A DNA stretch of 64,000 nt from WTFV01 sp965200895 (GTDB lineage Bacteria > Acidobacteriota > Vicinamibacteria > Vicinamibacterales > UBA8438). The stretch is from contig CBDAVM010000002.1 of the NCBI GenBank assembly GCA_965200895.1, positions 496,001 to 560,000 on the forward strand, in the 5' to 3' direction. The notes under the pieces were generated by a model. It was not told the DNA's origin. It was given only the letters and a program-made list of their open reading frames with translations, and searched no databases. Shown here piece after piece: positions 15,937-25,764 of this stretch; within the stretch, counting starts at the first letter, position 1; every line of letters begins with the position of its first letter. The position numbers were made by a program, and so were the translations under genes.

Positions 15937-18833
15937 CCCGACACCTGCTGGATGCGCAGGATGTCGTTCGCGTTGAACAGGTTGAACACCTCGGCCGCGA
16001 GCTGGAACCGGCCCGGACCCAGGTCCAGCAACTTCGACAGGCGGACGTTCCAGACGTGCTGGGCGGTGAGCTTCGACGCGCCGTACGGCTCCACCCGGAT
16101 CGTCTGGGTGCCCTGGTTGCGGAAGTGGAACAGCCCGTCGGGGTCGTTCCGCAGGAACCGCGCGGTCCGCTGAATCGGGAAGCCGCTCAGGCCCTGATAG
16201 AACACGCCGAGCTGGACGTCGCCCGGGAACATGTAGCTGCCGTGCGCCTTCAGGCCCCACTCCCAGGTCTCGTCGAGCCCATGGAGGGCGACTTGCGGGG
16301 GAACGAAGTCGGTCAGGGCGGCGTTCGGGAGCCAGCGGTGGTTCTGCGTGCCGATGAACGACACGAGGCCCTGCCACCCGTCCCGCAGCCGTCTCTCCAG
16401 CGTGAACTCGTAGCTGTGGTAGAAATCCGGCACCGGATAGTTGATCCGCTGGTTCCCGACGAACTCGGCGCCCCGGTACTCGTCTCCGTAGTCGGCGAAG
16501 TGGATCATGGTGCCCGGGTCGTCGCCGGTGTCCAGAACCCCGTCCGGACCCGGATCCCGACGGCTCACCGGGATGGTGTAGGCGCTGAGCGGGCGGAGGA
16601 TGTTCGGCCCGCCCTGCGTCCCCGAGGCCGTCGACCCCCGCGTGTCGAACAGACCCGCCTCGCGCTTGTAGACGTACACGGCGCGGGCGGCCACCGAGGG
16701 CATCAGCTCGTGCTGGACGCCGAACGACAGCTCCTGCGTGTTGGATTGGTAGAGCTCGCGGCCGTATTTCGGGTCGTTCGGCAGGATGGAGTTGGCGGCG
16801 CCGGTGATGCTGACGAAGTCGGGGCCGTTCAGGCTGAGGTCCACTTCTCCCGGCGTGTAGGTGTTGTCGGGGATCGAGTCCCTCCAGACGTACGTCGCCG
16901 AGGCAATCGCGTTGAGGTTGTACGTCGAGGCGAAGCTGTCGCCGAGCGACTGCTGGAAGTAGTTGTACGCGCCCCGAATCACGGTCCTGCCGTCCCCGCG
17001 GAGGTCGTAGGCGAGCCCGATGCGGGGTGCAAGCCCTTTCCAATCCACCACGTTCAGCCGGTCGACCTGCCCCTGGAAGAACAGCCCGAAATCGTCGGAA
17101 CCCTTGAATTGCTCCGGCACGTACGAGGCGTAGTGGTCGAACCGCAGGCCGATGTTCGCGGTCAGCCGCCTGCTCACCCGCCACTCGTCCGTGACGTACG
17201 CCGAGTTCACGTCCACCCGGTTGGTGGGGTCCAGGGGGTAGTTGAACAACCGGACCCGGTACGGATTCCCCACCATCCCCGTATCGAACAGGGTCGCTCC
17301 CTCGTACTCCAGGACGAAGTTGCCGCCGGCGTGGCTGGCCTGGCCCGTGCCGTGCGTCTCCCGATAGATCTGGACGCCGGTCTTGATGGCGTGGGCGCCC
17401 CCGGGATAGTAGGTGACGCTTCCCAGGTATTGCCAGCGATTGCGGGGGCGCCTGTCGGCCCGCGCCGCCGAGCCGGTGTACAGGCGCGAGACGCGGTCGA
17501 AGCGGGTGGGGGTGTCGACGCCGGCCCGCGGCTGATAGTCGGCCAAGTAGTAGTGGCGACCCAGCGTGAGGGTGTACACGAGCCGGCTGCTGGGCGTGCC
17601 GTTGAGCTCGACCTTGCCGGTCTGCGGGTTGAAGAGATAGTCGTTCGTCGTTTCCAGCGGCCGGAACTGGGTGCCGTACCGCTCGGGCATGACCTTGCCG
17701 CTGCGGTGGTAGAACGCATCCATCCGGTAGCCCCGCGAGAGCTGGAACGTGGTCTTGACGGTCTGGCTGTTGAGCTCCCGCCGGCCGTCGCCGCGCCCGT
17801 CCTCGGTCGTGTCGTCCGGCGTCAGGTAGATGCCGTCGGGACCGCCGTCGAGCGCGAAGTTGACCTCGTTCTGCGCCTTGCGCTGCCGCTTGTAGTCGCC
17901 GTAGAACCAGATCCGATCCCTCCAGATGGGACCGCCCAGAGACCCCGAGATGTCACTGTAGTCCTTGAACGAGCTACCCTGCGTGACACCCCGTTCCATC
18001 AGCGCCGCATCCAGGTTGTCCGACTGCATCCGCCGGTTCTGGTACGCGCCGAAGTAGCGTCCGTGGAACTCGTTGGTGCCGGACTTGATGATGGCGGCGA
18101 AGTTCATGCCGGCCGTCGCGACCTCCGCGGTGTTGCCGACGGCCGTGATGGTGACCTCGTCGAGGGACGCGTAGTCGTAGTAGGAACCCATCGACGACGT
18201 GTACTGCCGCGTGTTGATCCCGTCGAGGGTCGGCGTGATCTGGCCGCGTTGGCCATAAGCGCGCGCGGACTGGTAGTTGGCCATCGTGCTGCCGCCGACG
18301 TCGATCCGGCCGACGCGCATGCCGGGGGCCATAGCCATCAGCTCGAACTGGCTGCCCGAGTTGGGCACCGACTCGATCACCTCCCGGGTCAGGGTCTGCA
18401 CGGTGGCCGCGCTCGTCACGTCGACGACGGGGCTCTGGCCGCTCACGGTGATGGTCTCCTGGACGGTAGAGAGCTCCAGCTCGACGTTTATCCGCGCCGT
18501 GAAGCGATCCGTGAGCCGGACCCCTTCGCGGATGACCGTCGAGAAGCCGGGCAGCGCGAACGTGATCGTGTACGTCCCGATGCCCAGATCGGTGAACCGG
18601 TAGGCCCCCTCGCCGTCCGTCACCCGAACGACCTGCGGCACGGTCAACTGAGGGCTCTCGAGCGTCGCCGTCACGCCGGGCAGCACGCCGCCGGTCGCGT
18701 CCGTCACGATTCCCTCGATGCCGGACGCGTTTACTACCTGGGCATTCGTGTCCGATGTGCCGACGAGGCAGAGCGTCAGACCGAGACAGATCGCCAGACC
18801 TGTCCGGCCCGTACCGAGCATGCGATACGGCAT
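15933..18833 (-). pseudogene. Oar-like TonB-dependent receptor, C-terminally truncated by IS insertion
   Basis: The ATG at 18833 is preceded by GGAGG and begins a Sec signal (MPYRMLGTGRTGLAICLGLT, cleavage near TNAQ). Next comes a carboxypeptidase-regulatory-like domain (residues about 35-115: GIEGIVTDATGGVLPGVTAT, GAYRFTDLGIGTYTITF), a TonB plug region (SVPNSGSQFELMAMAPGM) and a long outer-membrane barrel. The frame stops after 966 residues at a TAG supplied by the insertion element. The missing 23 residues, including the terminal Phe, are at 13434-13505, so the intact protein had 989. The barrel lacks its final strand and beta-signal and is probably not assembled by BAM, so it is called a pseudogene, though residual function cannot be excluded. 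Such receptors import polymers or siderophore-like ligands; none can be named. Confidence 0.88.
15937..15945. repeat. 9-bp target-site duplication, right copy
   Basis: CCCGACACC, identical to 13507-13515, directly outside the right end of the element and inside the receptor reading frame. Confidence 0.92.
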
Positions 18834-19232
18834 CTGAACACCTCCAAACCGTACTGTGTGTGTACGCTTGTGACCGAGAGTCCGCGCCGATTCGGCTGGG
18901 GAGGGACGAGAGTGCGGGGGGCGTCGCGGTAGCCGCACGATGGCAACGCGATCCCTGCCGCCGGCCGCCATGACGGCGAGCATTCCGGCAGGCATCGGCT
19001 GACGGCCTGGGTGGCAAGCCGTGAGACCTGAATCCACAGGCAGCTTGCCGCCGCTCCAGGGCTCGAAGCTCCCGCGCCGTCAGGCCCTGTGTGCTGGCGA
19101 CACCGCGCACAAGTATCCTCTACGCCTGCCCCCGGAGAAACGCAATGCTCCGTGGCTCCGTGGTATGGTCTCGGAAGTCGCGCAGCGGCCTCCGTGGAGG
19201 CGAGACGAGCGCTCATCGAGGCTCGGCAGCTC
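18834..19232. other. 399-bp divergent intergenic region
   Basis: This lies between the receptor start and the spermidine-synthase-like gene. It contains the GGAGGTG ribosome site of the receptor (about 18840) and a TATCCT (about 19112) that could be a weak -10 for the rightward gene. Short in-frame extensions of both flanking genes run through it but carry no domain signal. No RNA gene or convincing operator was seen. Confidence 0.5.
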
Positions 19233-22200
19233 ATGGGACAACCCCGAGCGCGTCACGTCTTTCTCCTCATCTACTGCATGTCGGGTGCGGCGGCCCTCGT
19301 CTACGAGGTGGTCTGGTCGCGGTTGCTCGTTCTACACATGGGAAGCACGGTCGCGGCCATCGGGACCGTGCTGGCGGCGTTCATGGGAGGGCTGGCCGGA
19401 GGCACGGCGCTTGCCGGGCCATTCGCGTTCAGACTCTCGCGGCAACAGGCCCTGCGCCTCTATGCCTTTCTCGAGTGCGCGATCGCGGCGTGCGCGCTGC
19501 TCGTTCCCGTGGCGCTCGCCAGACTTCAGCCGATGCTCGCCGCCGCGTACGCGGACGGCGACGGGGGCGCCTGGTTCGGCCTGAGCCGCCTTTTCTCCAG
19601 CCTGGCGGTGCTGCTGATCCCGACCGCGGCGATGGGGGCGACCTTTCCACTGGCCGTGCGGTGGTTCGCCGGTCGGGCCGAGGACGCGGGGACCGAGACG
19701 GGCGCCCTCTACGCGCTCAACACGCTGGGCGCGGCCCTCGGCGCGGGTCTGACCGGTTTCGTCCTGCTGCCGCATCTCGGGCTTCGAGGCGCCACTCTGG
19801 TCGGCGTGGCGGTCAACGTCGCCGCCGGCGCGGCGGCGCTGGGGCTGGCGCTGTCGACCGGGTCAGGTCAGAGATCGCCGGAGATCGCGCCCACCTTGCG
19901 ATCGACCGCGGGCCTGCACGTCGTTCGTCGACGACAACGGCGGCGCCCCAGGGCGGGGGAGAGGGCGGTCGCCGGACGCCGTGCCGCCCCGCCGCCCCTC
20001 GTCGGAAGAACAGGGCTGGCCGCCACGGCACTCGGCCTGTCCGGGTTCGTCGCCCTTGCCTACCAGGTCACGTGGACTCGCATCCTGGCCCTCGTCATCG
20101 GACCGACGACCTACGCGTTCAGCGCCATGCTGACCACGTTCATCGGCGGACTCGCCTGCGGCGCGGCAATAGGCGCGCGGTTGACCCGGTGGTCGCGACA
20201 TCGGATCGCCTGGCTGGCCGTGACGTTGATTCTCCCTGCGCTGGGGGAGATCGGCGCGTTGTGGCTGATCGCACCGCTGTCGCTGACGATGGCGCGTGCC
20301 TCGGCCGATGCGCCGTTCGTGTCGGTAGTGGCCGTGCAGGTGACGCTCGCGGCCGGACTGCTGTTGCCGATGACCGTCTCGCTCGGCGCAGCGTTCCCCC
20401 TGGCTGTTGCGGTGGCGGCCCGGCGTGAGGAAACGGTCCCGTTCGACGCCGGGATCGTGTACGCGGTGAATACCGTCGGGGCGATCGGCGGCGCGTTGCT
20501 CGGAAGTTTCGTGCTCATCCCCATGCTTGGCCTGCAGCAGACAGTCCTGGCCGCGGGTGCGCTGGGCATCGCCGGCGGCGGCCTCCTGCTGCTGGCGCCC
20601 GACGTCGGCCGGAGAGCGAGGATCGCCGTGGCGGCTGTCGCGCTGACGGGCATCGGCGTGGGAACTGTGCTGCCGGACTGGAATCGCGCGTTGATCTCCA
20701 GTGGTACGTACTGGAACGTGCCGAACGTGCCGACGCAGGACCTGCAAGCGGCCCTGGAGGCGGGCGAGGTTCTCTACTACGAGGAGGGAGCGGCCGGTAC
20801 CGTCTCGGTGCGCAGAACCGCCGGCAGCCTGGCGCTCGCGATCGACGGCAAGGTCGATGCCTCGAACGCCTTCGACATGCTGACCCAGAGTCTTCTGGCT
20901 CACTTGCCGCTCCTGCTGCATCCCGATCCGCAGGACGTCGGCGTCATCGGGCTGGGGAGCGGCGTCACCCTTGGCGCGGCCTTGCGGCACCCCGTCAGGC
21001 GGGTGGACATGCTGGAGATCTCGCCTCAGGTCGTCGAGGCGTCCGCTTGGTTCGAGGCCGAGAACGACGCCGCTCTCGCTGATCCGCGGACCCGTTTGAT
21101 CCTGACCGATGGCCGCTCCCACCTGCTGCTGTCGTCGCAGAGCTACGACGTGATCATCTCCGAGCCGTCCAATCCCTGGATGGCGGGTGTCGCGACGCTC
21201 TTCACGCGCGAGTTCTTTCAGGCGGCGCGCGACAGGCTGAAGCCCCAGGGAATCCTGTGCCAGTGGGCTCATACGTACGGCATCAGCGACGAGGATCTGC
21301 GCTCGATCATCGGGACCTTCCTGTCGGTATTCCCGGACGGCGCCCTGTGGCTCGTGGGCGATGGCGACGTGCTCCTGATCGGCAGCGTGGATCCGCTGGA
21401 GCCCCGCCTGGGTCGGATCGCCACGGCGTGGGAGCGACCCGGCGTTGCTGCCGCTCTTGCTGCCGTCGGTGTGCGAGACCCCTTCAGCGTGCTCTCGCTC
21501 TTCGTCGGAAGCGGGAGGGATCTCGAGCACTACAGCGCCCGCGCGCCTCTGCAGACCGACGATCGCAACCGGCTGGAGTTCTCCGCCCCCCGGGAGCTCT
21601 ATGGAGGCATCCGCTCGCAGAACGAGAATGCCCGCAACCTGCGGGCCCTCTCGAATCGGCTGACTCCACCCCTTGCAATCCGGTCGGCCGTGGAGTCGGC
21701 GACAGCGCGGGAGTGGCGCAACCGGGGCTTGATGCAGTTGAACGCCGCCGCCTACGCCACTGCCTATGGCGACTTGGCGAGAGCCGTCCGGATGGTCCCG
21801 TCCGACCGGGAGGGACTGACGGGCCTGGTGGACGCGGCGGCACGGAGTGAACGCGAGCGCGACGCCGCCCGGCTGCTGGAGCAACTCGTGTCCGAATATC
21901 CCGCGACCGCTGCGCTCCGACTGGAGCTGTCGCGTGTGCGCGCCTTGCAGGGAGCGTTCGATGCCGCGGTTGCCGCGGCACGGGAAGCCCTGTCGCTCGA
22001 GCCCTCCAGCCCGGCCGCGCGGGAACAGCTCGCGTCGCTGTTCGCAGACCTGGGAGACGCGGCGAGCCTCGAACCGATCGTGCGCCTGATGGAACGCATG
22101 GATCCCGGCAGTTCCGGGACCCTCTACCATGCGGCGGCTCTCCGCTTCCTGCGCCGGGAATACACCGCAGCGGCGGCGCTTGGAGAGCGGGCCGTCGCCG

Positions 22201-22526
22201 GCGACCCGAACGACGCCCGGACGCACAACCTGCTCGGCGCCGCCTACGGCAGCCTCGGACAGATGGACCGGGCTCGACGTTCGCTACGGGCTTCGCTTCG
22301 CGCCGACCCGCGGGATCCCGTGACGTATGTGAACCTCGGGTTCCTCGATCTGAAAGCGGCGAACTGGGCTGCAGCAGCCGGACATTTCGCCGAGGCGCTC
22401 ACACTCGACTCGAGCTCCGCGGCCGCCCTGACCGGTCTGGCTGACGCTCTGGCGGGCCAGGGCGAGATGGAACGCGCCGCGAATCTCCGGCGGGGCCTGC
22501 GGCTCGATCCAACGGCATTCAGGTAG
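19233..22526 (+). CDS. polytopic membrane / spermidine-synthase-like / TPR fusion protein
   Basis: 1097 residues from the ATG at 19233 (MGQPRARHVFLL), just ahead of the first membrane helix. Residues about 10-480 are two related bundles of hydrophobic helices with the fused-spermidine-synthase pattern: AALVYEVVWSRLLVLHMGST and, near residue 265, ALAYQVTWTRILALVIGPT. This shows an internal duplication. Residues about 560-740 hold a spermidine-synthase-type Rossmann domain (VGVIGLGSGVTLGAAL, VDMLEISPQVVEAS, VIISEPSNPWMAGVATLFT). The last 300 residues are TPR repeats (AAREQLASLFADLGD, NLLGAAYGSLGQMDRARRSL, YVNLGFLDLKAANW). Polyamine synthesis is not certain: the aminopropyl-acceptor residues were not checked. 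A membrane-tethered methyl- or aminopropyltransferase is possible. Confidence 0.82.
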   Translation: MGQPRARHVFLLIYCMSGAAALVYEVVWSRLLVLHMGSTVAAIGTVLAAFMGGLAGGTALAGPFAFRLSRQQALRLYAFLECAIAACALLVPVALARLQPMLAAAYADGDGGAWFGLSRLFSSLAVLLIPTAAMGATFPLAVRWFAGRAEDAGTETGALYALNTLGAALGAGLTGFVLLPHLGLRGATLVGVAVNVAAGAAALGLALSTGSGQRSPEIAPTLRSTAGLHVVRRRQRRRPRAGERAVAGRRAAPPPLVGRTGLAATALGLSGFVALAYQVTWTRILALVIGPTTYAFSAMLTTFIGGLACGAAIGARLTRWSRHRIAWLAVTLILPALGEIGALWLIAPLSLTMARASADAPFVSVVAVQVTLAAGLLLPMTVSLGAAFPLAVAVAARREETVPFDAGIVYAVNTVGAIGGALLGSFVLIPMLGLQQTVLAAGALGIAGGGLLLLAPDVGRRARIAVAAVALTGIGVGTVLPDWNRALISSGTYWNVPNVPTQDLQAALEAGEVLYYEEGAAGTVSVRRTAGSLALAIDGKVDASNAFDMLTQSLLAHLPLLLHPDPQDVGVIGLGSGVTLGAALRHPVRRVDMLEISPQVVEASAWFEAENDAALADPRTRLILTDGRSHLLLSSQSYDVIISEPSNPWMAGVATLFTREFFQAARDRLKPQGILCQWAHTYGISDEDLRSIIGTFLSVFPDGALWLVGDGDVLLIGSVDPLEPRLGRIATAWERPGVAAALAAVGVRDPFSVLSLFVGSGRDLEHYSARAPLQTDDRNRLEFSAPRELYGGIRSQNENARNLRALSNRLTPPLAIRSAVESATAREWRNRGLMQLNAAAYATAYGDLARAVRMVPSDREGLTGLVDAAARSERERDAARLLEQLVSEYPATAALRLELSRVRALQGAFDAAVAAAREALSLEPSSPAAREQLASLFADLGDAASLEPIVRLMERMDPGSSGTLYHAAALRFLRREYTAAAALGERAVAGDPNDARTHNLLGAAYGSLGQMDRARRSLRASLRADPRDPVTYVNLGFLDLKAANWAAAAGHFAEALTLDSSSAAALTGLADALAGQGEMERAANLRRGLRLDPTAFR

Positions 22527-22565
22527 CGTGCAGCGGAGGAGGGGCCGTGCCCCGGGCGTCGCAGG

Positions 22566-24737
22566 TCAGCGCGGCCGCCGGTACCGCTGGCCTCCCGTGT
22601 ACAGGTCCAACAACCGTCGGATCGTGGCGGCAAGCTCGCTCTGGTTGTCCTGCGGCGCCGCGAGGGCCGCGCGGGCCGTTGCTGCGGCCTCGTCGAACCG
22701 GCCTGCCGCCGCATAGGCCGCGGCGAGCGTATTGAGCACGCGCGCGTCCTGGCGGCTCGTGAGCCGTGCCGCATGTTCCGCAAGGCTGAGGGCTTCCTGC
22801 ACCTCGCGAGGCGTGGGGTCGGGATGGGTCGCGAGGAGCCACCCGAGCTCCGCGAACGGCTCCGGCGAGTCGGGCAGCAACTCGAGCACCCGCCGGTAGA
22901 GCGTGATCGCCTCGGTGAACTCGCCCTGCAACGTCAACGTGCTCGCCAGGTTGTAGAGCGCGTCCTCGTCATCGGGTTGGACCCGTAGCGCTTGGCGGAA
23001 GCGACGGGTCGCCTCCCGCAACCTGCCTTGCGATCGCAGCGCCGCGCCCAGGTTGTTGTGAACCGGGGCGTACTCGGGATCGAGCCGCAGCGCGCGCTCG
23101 AAACCGGCGATGGCCTCTTCGAGCCGTCCCAGTTGCAGCAATGTCGTCCCCACGTTGTACTGCGCGGCGGGAGACGCCGGCTCCAGGCGTGCCGACTCCC
23201 GGAAGTGGGCGAGGGCCTCCTCGGCCTTCCCGAACAGCAGGTAGAGGCGCGCCACGTCGTCGTGCACCGTCACCTGGTCCGGATCGGCAGCCAGGACCAT
23301 CTCGAATCCCACGATGTCCTCCGCCATCTCCAGTGGCCGGCGGTCTCCGGCGAGGACTTCACGGTCGGCGGCGCTGCGCGCGAGGACCTGAATGGACAGG
23401 TCGCCCATCGTGTTCGACGACCTCGGGCCCCAGGTGATCCGCTGCGGGGGAAAGTGCGGGTTGCGCGGGTTGCGAGCGGAGTTGTCGAACCTGAACTCCA
23501 TCGTCAGCTCGCTACCCCTGGGAAGCAGGAGCGGTTCGGCGTAGAAGTAGTAGTCCTGCCAGGAGGCGTCCCAGTCACTGATGTAGAGGAGCCACCGACT
23601 CGTCCCGTCGGGAAGCGTTGCCCGCGCCTTCACTTCCCTGGCCAGGTAGTGGGCGTGCGGATGAATGCCGTGCACCTCGACGTCGACCGGAAGAACGTAC
23701 CGATCCAGGCTGCGATAGTCGGTCGCTCCGGGCGGGATGTCCAGGTTCTGCTTTCCCAGCCGGATCGTGAACGGGATCTTCGTTGGCGGATCATCGGTGA
23801 AGTAGAACCCGATGCGAGACTGCACGATCTCCTGTTGTCCGCTCGGCATCAGGTGCAGCTCGAGAAGCATGTCGGTACCGGGTTCCAGACGCCAGGCCAT
23901 CCCTTCGGCAACCAGCGGCCGGTCCTGTCCGGGCGTCCAGCCGAGGAGATGGCCGACGGGAAACTGCGCGTCGAACGGCGTGACGTCGTCGAAGCCGGGT
24001 TCGGGGTCTCTCGCGTCCAGGGTTCGGGAGGCAGGTGTGGGATCGAGCCGCATGTTGGCGTGGTGGATGACCCTGGGGTTCGATGTCCAGGTGGAATCGA
24101 CGCCTCGGACGGCCGGCTGGAACTCCAGGCCTTTCACGAATCGCGTCCCGGCAATCGGGATCGGGATCACGAACTTGCGGAAGACATCTTCCCCGTCGGC
24201 CCGCAGCAGGAAGGGCTCGGGCATTTCGATGACGAGGTCGGGTTCGCCGAACCGCCAGCCGCCGAGCCCCTCCGGTAGCGGCGGGAGGTCGGCGGGGTCC
24301 CCGGCGGGCGCCCCGGCATCGACCCACCGGGTGATGAGATCGATCTGCGCGTCGCTCAACCGGCGGTCGCCGATGAACGGACCGCCGTGGTCTGCCGCCG
24401 GCTTCCACGGCGGCATCGACCGCGTCAAGGTCGCCTGCTTGATGGCGCGTGCCCACGGCCTGGCGTCGCCGTAGGTCAGCAGGCTGAACGGAGCGGCGGT
24501 GCCGGGGCGGTGACAGGTGGAGCAGTGCTCGAAGAAGAGCGGTGCGATGTCCCTGTTGAACGTGACGGCGGCGAGCGCTTCCGCCACCGGGGAAAGAGTT
24601 GCAGGGTCCTGATCCCGCGCCGGCCCGGCGGTCGCTCCCAGGCTCGTCGCCACGACCAACCCGACGACCATGGCGGTGGAAGCACGCGCTCGCCGCGCTC
24701 CACCGCGAATCGGCCCATCGAACAGCCCAGCCAGCAT
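22566..24737 (-). CDS. cytochrome c / copper monooxygenase-like / TPR fusion protein
   Basis: 723 residues taking the ATG at 24737; a later ATG at 24671 would start just before the hydrophobic signal (MVVGLVVATSLGATAG). A CSTCH haem motif lies at residues 72-76, inside a planctomycete-type cytochrome segment (DIAPLFFEHCSTC, MPPWKPAADHG, LITRWVDAGAPAGDP). The central 330 residues resemble copper type II ascorbate-dependent monooxygenases (PHM): paired His in RVIHHANMRLDPT, HGIHPHAHYLAREV, and the Met-ligand region LLELHLMPSGQQE. The C-terminal 240 residues are five or so TPRs. A secreted, haem- and copper-linked oxidase or monooxygenase that docks through TPRs is inferred. A TATACT element lies about 16 bp before the ATG at 24737. 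It is convergent with the preceding gene. Confidence 0.78.
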   Translation of the reverse strand: MLAGLFDGPIRGGARRARASTAMVVGLVVATSLGATAGPARDQDPATLSPVAEALAAVTFNRDIAPLFFEHCSTCHRPGTAAPFSLLTYGDARPWARAIKQATLTRSMPPWKPAADHGGPFIGDRRLSDAQIDLITRWVDAGAPAGDPADLPPLPEGLGGWRFGEPDLVIEMPEPFLLRADGEDVFRKFVIPIPIAGTRFVKGLEFQPAVRGVDSTWTSNPRVIHHANMRLDPTPASRTLDARDPEPGFDDVTPFDAQFPVGHLLGWTPGQDRPLVAEGMAWRLEPGTDMLLELHLMPSGQQEIVQSRIGFYFTDDPPTKIPFTIRLGKQNLDIPPGATDYRSLDRYVLPVDVEVHGIHPHAHYLAREVKARATLPDGTSRWLLYISDWDASWQDYYFYAEPLLLPRGSELTMEFRFDNSARNPRNPHFPPQRITWGPRSSNTMGDLSIQVLARSAADREVLAGDRRPLEMAEDIVGFEMVLAADPDQVTVHDDVARLYLLFGKAEEALAHFRESARLEPASPAAQYNVGTTLLQLGRLEEAIAGFERALRLDPEYAPVHNNLGAALRSQGRLREATRRFRQALRVQPDDEDALYNLASTLTLQGEFTEAITLYRRVLELLPDSPEPFAELGWLLATHPDPTPREVQEALSLAEHAARLTSRQDARVLNTLAAAYAAAGRFDEAAATARAALAAPQDNQSELAATIRRLLDLYTGGQRYRRPR

Positions 24738-24866
24738 CGGTGCCAGTGAGGCCAGTATAGCAATGCGTGGGCGAGGTGCGGCCGTCCGGGAGGCGCACCA
24801 GGAGCGTCGTCCGCCTTCCTGCGACGCGGCGGCCGAGGTCCGCAACTGGTGGCGCGACGGACTCCG

Positions 24867-25758
24867 TCAGGGTGAATCGTCGCCCGCCGCCGCCTCGCGC
24901 GCCTCCATGGCCCGCGCGCCCGAGAGCGAGCTGGGCATCGAGTAGTTGCCCTCGTGGCACGCGTACTCGTACAGCGGCTCATCCGTGCGCGTCATCAGCA
25001 CCTGGGCGGTCCACGGGCCCGTCCAGCTCGTCGGATCGTTGACCGTGAACTCGTAGACCAGCGTGTCGGGCCCGGCGCGCCGGAAACGCTCGACCAGGTG
25101 CAGGTTGGCGCTGGATCCCCGCAGGGAGGTCTCGCCGAGGAAGTTCCGGGTTTCGATCACGAGCGTATCGCCGTCCCAGCTCGCCCGCGAGTCCCCGACC
25201 CACTGCTTCAGATGGGCCGGCAGGTGCGGCCGGCCGTCGAGGGGAACGATGCGCGCGTTGTGCACCATCTCGTTGAGGATGACCACGTGGTCGGCCGTCT
25301 GAAACAGTTGCACGTTGTTGTTGTAGGCGCTCGGGGTCATCGGCGGTCCGGAGTTGAAACCGAGCAGGCAGCGCTCCGAGGCACCGCGATCTTCCGGGCC
25401 ATGCGCGTACCGCCCGCGCAGGATGCTGCGCAGCTCCGCCCTTGCCTCCACTTCCGGCCGCACCGCGGGAATGCGTCCGTTCGGCGGATCGATCACGAGC
25501 GAGGTCCGCTGCTCGGACAGCGTATCGCCGTGCTCGAACCAGATGCGGACCGAATAGCCCAGCCGCGCCCCCAGCGGGGCGTCCTCGCGTTCCGACTCGC
25601 TGGCGGCGCGCCGCTCGGCGAGTTGCTGCTCCCATGTGGCCGCTTCCTCGGCAGTCAACGTCGCCTGATCGGCCAGATCCTCGGGCCGCTCCATCGGAGT
25701 GGCGGTCGAGAAGTTCCAGACGCCCTGCAGGTCGGGTTGGCCGTCCGGCGTAAGGAGC
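24867..25758 (-). pseudogene. exported Acidobacteria-type protein ('PDLQGVWNF' family), 5' end lost
   Basis: The frame is open from about 25758 (LLTPDGQPDLQGVWNFSTAT) to the stop at 24867, roughly 297 codons. The first in-frame ATG is only at 25694, inside the conserved region. Relatives, abundant in Acidobacteria, have a signal peptide immediately before the PDLQGVW motif; here that segment is replaced by transposase sequence in another frame. Later conserved stretches include GFNSGPPMTPSAYNNNVQLF, DTLVIETRNFLGETSL and TRTDEPLYEYACHEGNY. Translation from 25694 would give a 275-residue protein without export signal. The function of the family is unknown. Loss of start and signal by insertion or deletion is the simplest reading. 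Confidence 0.7.
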
Positions 25759-25764
25759 GACGGC

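Noticed and set aside
16056..18932. A 958-codon plus-strand frame opposite the TonB-dependent receptor
   Set aside because: Antisense of a recognisable receptor; the translation has no domain and shadow-type composition.
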